Assembly: GCA_013289765.1 (NCBI GenBank) | Contig: JABCZI010000002.1 | Coordinates: forward strand, 186,001-250,000 | Direction: 5' to 3' | Source: Acidobacteriota bacterium | Lineage (GTDB): Bacteria > Acidobacteriota > Terriglobia > Terriglobales > Acidobacteriaceae | Length of the DNA: 64,000 nt | Part shown: positions 60,971 through 64,000 of the stretch, piece by piece | Numbering within the stretch: the first letter of the stretch is position 1 | How the letters are laid out: every line of letters starts with the position of its first letter | The notes under the pieces: generated by a model | The model's input: the letters and a program-made list of their open reading frames with translations, nothing else | Told to the model about the DNA's origin: nothing | The model's database searches: none | Made by a program: the position numbers and the translations under genes

Positions 60971-63190
60971 TTAGATTTTCTGCAGTCTCTGCACTTCATG
61001 CACGCCGGGGATTTTGCGCAGGCCCGCCATGATTTGTTCGAGGTGTTTTAGGTCGGAGATGTCGAGGACGATTTCCACGCTGGCCTGGCTGTTTGCGGTG
61101 TGAGCGCCGATGTTGCGGATATTGCTTTGCGCGTCGCCGATCACGCTGGTGATGTTTTTTAGCATCCCAAAACGATCGTCGCAGTACACGGTGAGCTTAA
61201 CCGAATAAGCGGTCGGAGTGCTTTCGTCGCGGGCCCATTCCACGTCGATACGGCGTTCCGGCTCGTACATGAGATTGGTGACGTTGGGACAATTCACCGC
61301 GTGAACCGCAACCCCTTTACCACGCGTGATGTAGCCAGTAATGGTTTCTCCCCGAATGGGATTACAACAGCGGGCGCGGTAGACCAGCATATCGCCCTGG
61401 CCCTTGACCATGATGGCGTTGTGATCGCCAAATACGCGCCGCACCACGCTGGCAATGGCGCCGGGCTTGTTGGAAAGCCCCTCGGCTTCAATATCGCCCG
61501 CCATTGAAGGCGTCGCGCCTGCGGGCAGGAGCCGCGCCAGCACTTGCCGCGCGGAATATTTTCCATAACCGATGCCGGACATCAGATCGTCGACTTTGCC
61601 GAGCCCATAGCCTCCTGCAACTTTCAGCAGGTCGTCATCTTTAATTTCTTTAAGCGCGATACGGTACTTGCGCGCTTCTTTTTCAATCAGTTTGCGGCCG
61701 ATTTCAATCGACCGCTCGCGCTGGTGCACGTTGAGCCAGTGCTTGATCTTGTTGCGCGAGCGCGAAGACTTGACCAGGCCCAGCCAATCACGGCTCGGCT
61801 TATGTCCAGCCTGCGTGACGATCTCGACGATGTCGCCGGAATGCAGTTTGTGGCGCAGAGGCACCATGCGGCCGTTCACTTTGGCGCCCACACAGGTATG
61901 GCCAACTTCGGTATGGATGGTGTAGGCAAAATCGATGGGCGTGGCATCCCGCGGCAGCACGACTACTTTGCCCTTCGGCGTGAAAGTGTAAACCTCCTCG
62001 GGATAGAGATCTACTTTCAGGGCTGACAAGAATTCATTCGGATCGCTGACATCGCGCTGCCACTCGACCACCTGTCGCAGCCATGCCAGGCGCTGCTCGT
62101 CCTGCGCCGATACCGGGCCGTCTTTGTATTTCCAGTGGGCGGCGATTCCCTCTTCGGCCATCTTGTGCATCTCTTCGGTGCGAATCTGGATTTCAAACGG
62201 CGTCCCGTCTTCCGTGATCACCGAAGTATGCAGCGACTGGTAGAAGTTGGGCCGCGGCATGGCGATGAAATCCTTGATGCGCCCCGGGACTGGCCGCCAG
62301 ATGTTGTGAATGATGCCGAGCACGGCGTAACAATCCTGCAGCGACCGCGTGACGATGCGCATGGCGAAAAGGTCGTAGACCTGATCGACCGAAATGTGCT
62401 GCCGCTGCAACTTCTTATGAATGCTGTAGAGGCGTTTGATCCGGCTATCGACCTTGGCTTGGATGCCCGCTTCTTTCAGCTTGTCGCTGATGATGACCTG
62501 CATTTTCGCGAGAAAGACTTCACCCTGCTTGCGGCGCGCGTTGACCGCTTTTTCTACTTGCTCGTAGCCCGAGGGATCGAGAAACAGGAATCCAAGATCT
62601 TCGAGTTCCCCGCGAATCTTGCCCATGCCGAGGCGGTGGGCGATAGGAGCATAGATCTCGAGAGTCTCCTCGGCAATCTTCCGCTGGCGGTCGGGATCAA
62701 GGTGCTCCAGCGTGCGCATATTGTGCAATCGGTCGGCGAGCTTGATGAGCACCACGCGAATGTCGTCGACCATGGCAAGCATCATCTTGCGCAGGTTTTC
62801 GGCCTGCGCCTCTTCACGGGTGGCAAAGTCGATTTTGCTGATCTTGGTGACGCCCTCGACAATATGCGCCACCTGCTCGCCAAACTCCTTGCGGATATCG
62901 ACGATGGTGACGGATGTATCTTCGACCGAATCGTGCAGCAGTCCGGCCGCAATCGCGACAGGGTCCATCTTCATCTCGGCGAGAACCAGCGCAACTTCCA
63001 GTGGATGGACAAGATATGGCTCGCCCGAGGCGCGGCTTTGGCCTTCATGATGCTTTAAGGAGTAGTCGTAAGCTTTCTTGACAATGGACAGATCGTCCTG
63101 GGGACGGTTTTCCTGAATCCGCTTCATCAGCTCACGGAACTTGGTTAGCGTGAGAGCGGTGGTCGCGATCTGTTGGCGCAAGCTCGCCAT
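60971..63190 (-). CDS. relA: Bifunctional (p)ppGpp synthetase/hydrolase, RelA/SpoT type
   Basis: A 739-residue stringent-response enzyme. Order: HD hydrolase domain (about 45-195; GEPYLVHPLEVALVLAEM, AAGLLHDSVEDTSVTI), synthetase domain (about 240-350; KVDSRIKRLYSIHKKLQRQH, DLFAMRIVTR), TGS (about 395-460; VYTFTPKGKVVVLPRDATPI, DFAYTIHTEVGHTCVGAKVN), a helical and zinc-finger region with CCNPIRG, and a C-terminal ACT domain (MLKNITSVIGDAQSNIRNIG). The HD motif is intact, so hydrolysis is expected. The ATG at 63190 has a TATAAT (63196-63201, minus strand) only 5 bases upstream, so the transcript could be leaderless. Confidence 0.95.
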   Translation of the reverse strand: MASLRQQIATTALTLTKFRELMKRIQENRPQDDLSIVKKAYDYSLKHHEGQSRASGEPYLVHPLEVALVLAEMKMDPVAIAAGLLHDSVEDTSVTIVDIRKEFGEQVAHIVEGVTKISKIDFATREEAQAENLRKMMLAMVDDIRVVLIKLADRLHNMRTLEHLDPDRQRKIAEETLEIYAPIAHRLGMGKIRGELEDLGFLFLDPSGYEQVEKAVNARRKQGEVFLAKMQVIISDKLKEAGIQAKVDSRIKRLYSIHKKLQRQHISVDQVYDLFAMRIVTRSLQDCYAVLGIIHNIWRPVPGRIKDFIAMPRPNFYQSLHTSVITEDGTPFEIQIRTEEMHKMAEEGIAAHWKYKDGPVSAQDEQRLAWLRQVVEWQRDVSDPNEFLSALKVDLYPEEVYTFTPKGKVVVLPRDATPIDFAYTIHTEVGHTCVGAKVNGRMVPLRHKLHSGDIVEIVTQAGHKPSRDWLGLVKSSRSRNKIKHWLNVHQRERSIEIGRKLIEKEARKYRIALKEIKDDDLLKVAGGYGLGKVDDLMSGIGYGKYSARQVLARLLPAGATPSMAGDIEAEGLSNKPGAIASVVRRVFGDHNAIMVKGQGDMLVYRARCCNPIRGETITGYITRGKGVAVHAVNCPNVTNLMYEPERRIDVEWARDESTPTAYSVKLTVYCDDRFGMLKNITSVIGDAQSNIRNIGAHTANSQASVEIVLDISDLKHLEQIMAGLRKIPGVHEVQRLQKI

Positions 63191-63459
63191 GTAGGATTAT
63201 AGCCCGCATGGGAGCACCCTGGGCATTTGGCGGGCAAAGGCGCGGGGCCCTTCCTGCCCAAAAATTGAATGGGCTTAGAAGGGGAACATTGTGGAAATCA
63301 TAAAAAACTATAGATAACCTCCTTCCGACTTTCTGAATCCAAGAACCGCCCCATTGTGTGCGGCCGCGACGAAGCATTTCGGAGCAGTAGTAGCCACCGC
63401 GGGTTGAATTGAGAAAACGTTTGGCCGCTAATAGGCCCTTGCGTCCCTGGAAGTCCAGT
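63191..63459. other. Divergent intergenic region between relA and the GAF gene
   Basis: No gene. It contains the minus-strand TATAAT near the relA start and AT-rich AAAAACTATAGATAACC at 63303-63319. A short inverted word pair (GGCGGGCAAAGG and CCTTCCTGCCC) is seen around 63228-63262. Confidence 0.4.
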
Positions 63460-64000
63460 ATGAGTACGAATTCCAACCTCGATCGCGAATCTTTCCAGCA
63501 GCTCCTGGCCAGCGCATTCGCCGTCCAGGAAAGTCAGATGGATAGCCAATTCCTTGCAGGCATCATGGAGGTCCAACGCTTGGTTACGCGTGGAGAACTC
63601 GGGATGGATGGCGCAATGAATCTGGTGGTTGATTCTGCAAGAGACGTCGCCAACGCCGATGGGGTCGCCGTCTGCTTGTTAGAAGCAGATCAATTGATTT
63701 ACCGGGCCGGAAGTGGAAGTTCCGCCATCTCCGTCGGTAGCCGCGTCACGGCCTCGCTCACCGTCCCCGAGAATACGAAAGCAGGTGGGGAGATTCTCCG
63801 AGTCGAAAATGCCCACACTGACACCCGCATTCAGGCAGCGATTTGCCGGCAGTTCGGAGCAAAGTCCCTTTTAATTCTACCGATCTTTCACGAACGGGTC
63901 TTGGCGGGCGTGCTCGAGATATTGTTTAGCGAGGCGCACGACTTTCAGGATCGCGAGGTCCACAGTTATCGATTGATGGCCGGCCTGATCGAGGCAGCCA
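63460..64000 (+). CDS. GAF domain protein, N-terminal part
   Basis: The gene runs off the window after 180 codons. It starts at ATG 63460 (MSTNSNLDRESFQQLLASAF). A helical lead (residues 1-55; MDSQFLAGIMEVQRLVTRGE) is followed by a GAF sensor domain (about 56-180): GAMNLVVDSARDVANADGVA, VCLLEADQLIYRAGSG, GGEILRVENAHTDTRIQAAI, KSLLILPIFHERVLAGVLEI and EAHDFQDREVHSYRLMAGLI. GAF domains bind small ligands or chromophores. The output domain lies outside. Transcription is divergent from relA. Confidence 0.8.
   Translation, partial: MSTNSNLDRESFQQLLASAFAVQESQMDSQFLAGIMEVQRLVTRGELGMDGAMNLVVDSARDVANADGVAVCLLEADQLIYRAGSGSSAISVGSRVTASLTVPENTKAGGEILRVENAHTDTRIQAAICRQFGAKSLLILPIFHERVLAGVLEILFSEAHDFQDREVHSYRLMAGLIEAA

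Noticed and set aside
62135-63058. 307-codon plus-strand frame opposite relA
   Set aside because: Shadow of the RelA/SpoT HD and synthetase region.

Overview
The window looks like an acidobacterial (Acidobacteriota, Terriglobia/Koribacter-like) chromosome. The basis is inference from gene content and style: a serine/threonine kinase fused to a beta-propeller, stand-alone small helical proteins, a secreted DinB protein, a YIP1 membrane protein, long alanine/proline/glutamate-rich tails, moderately high GC, and intergenic spaces filled with palindromic repeats. There is no rRNA, no convincing tRNA and no CRISPR array. Most of the content is housekeeping or conserved, and the accessory signal is concentrated in small modules.

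Layout. 0-8 kb: tail of a molybdopterin-biosynthesis gene, an Nramp-related transporter lacking the usual metal-site motifs, a Ser/Thr kinase and aconitase. 8-16 kb: a membrane protein of unknown function, a PD-(D/E)XK nuclease-like protein, an ArsR/SRPBCC pair with a palindromic operator, hslV-hslU, and an HTH-ImmA/PIN (DUF4411) toxin-antitoxin-like pair. 16-25.6 kb: class III aminotransferase, FN3 lipoprotein, FAH-family hydrolase, comEC and an rRNA m5U methyltransferase. 26-34 kb, mostly minus strand: BaiN-like flavoprotein, a conserved hypothetical, coaX, birA, nadC and valS. 34.26-36.64 kb: a segment bounded by 35-bp inverted repeats and an 8-bp direct repeat, holding a PKD-like secreted protein and decayed genes. 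36.6-54 kb: response regulator, bamD, rpe, transporters, two CPBP proteins (one with its catalytic motif changed to Gln), YIP1, DinB, radical SAM, cupin/ACT pair, racemase, adenosine deaminase and an amino-acid permease. 54-64 kb: pcrA/uvrD, an IS200-type/RAYT transposase, rpmB, FKBP, RidA, small proteins, the RelA/Spo homologue and the start of a GAF protein.

The most interesting system is a REP/RAYT-like one. A 147-residue Y1 (HUH) transposase gene at 57.05-57.49 kb is tightly bracketed by two inverted copies of a composite palindrome. Further copies lie at 16.0, 20.8 and 40.2 kb, and a variant copy sits inside the pcrA/uvrD reading frame at 55.24-55.32 kb, where it is translated. Several other palindrome families fill the intergenic gaps. 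The second notable item is the 2.36-kb inverted-repeat-bounded segment with an apparent target-site duplication but no recognisable transposase.
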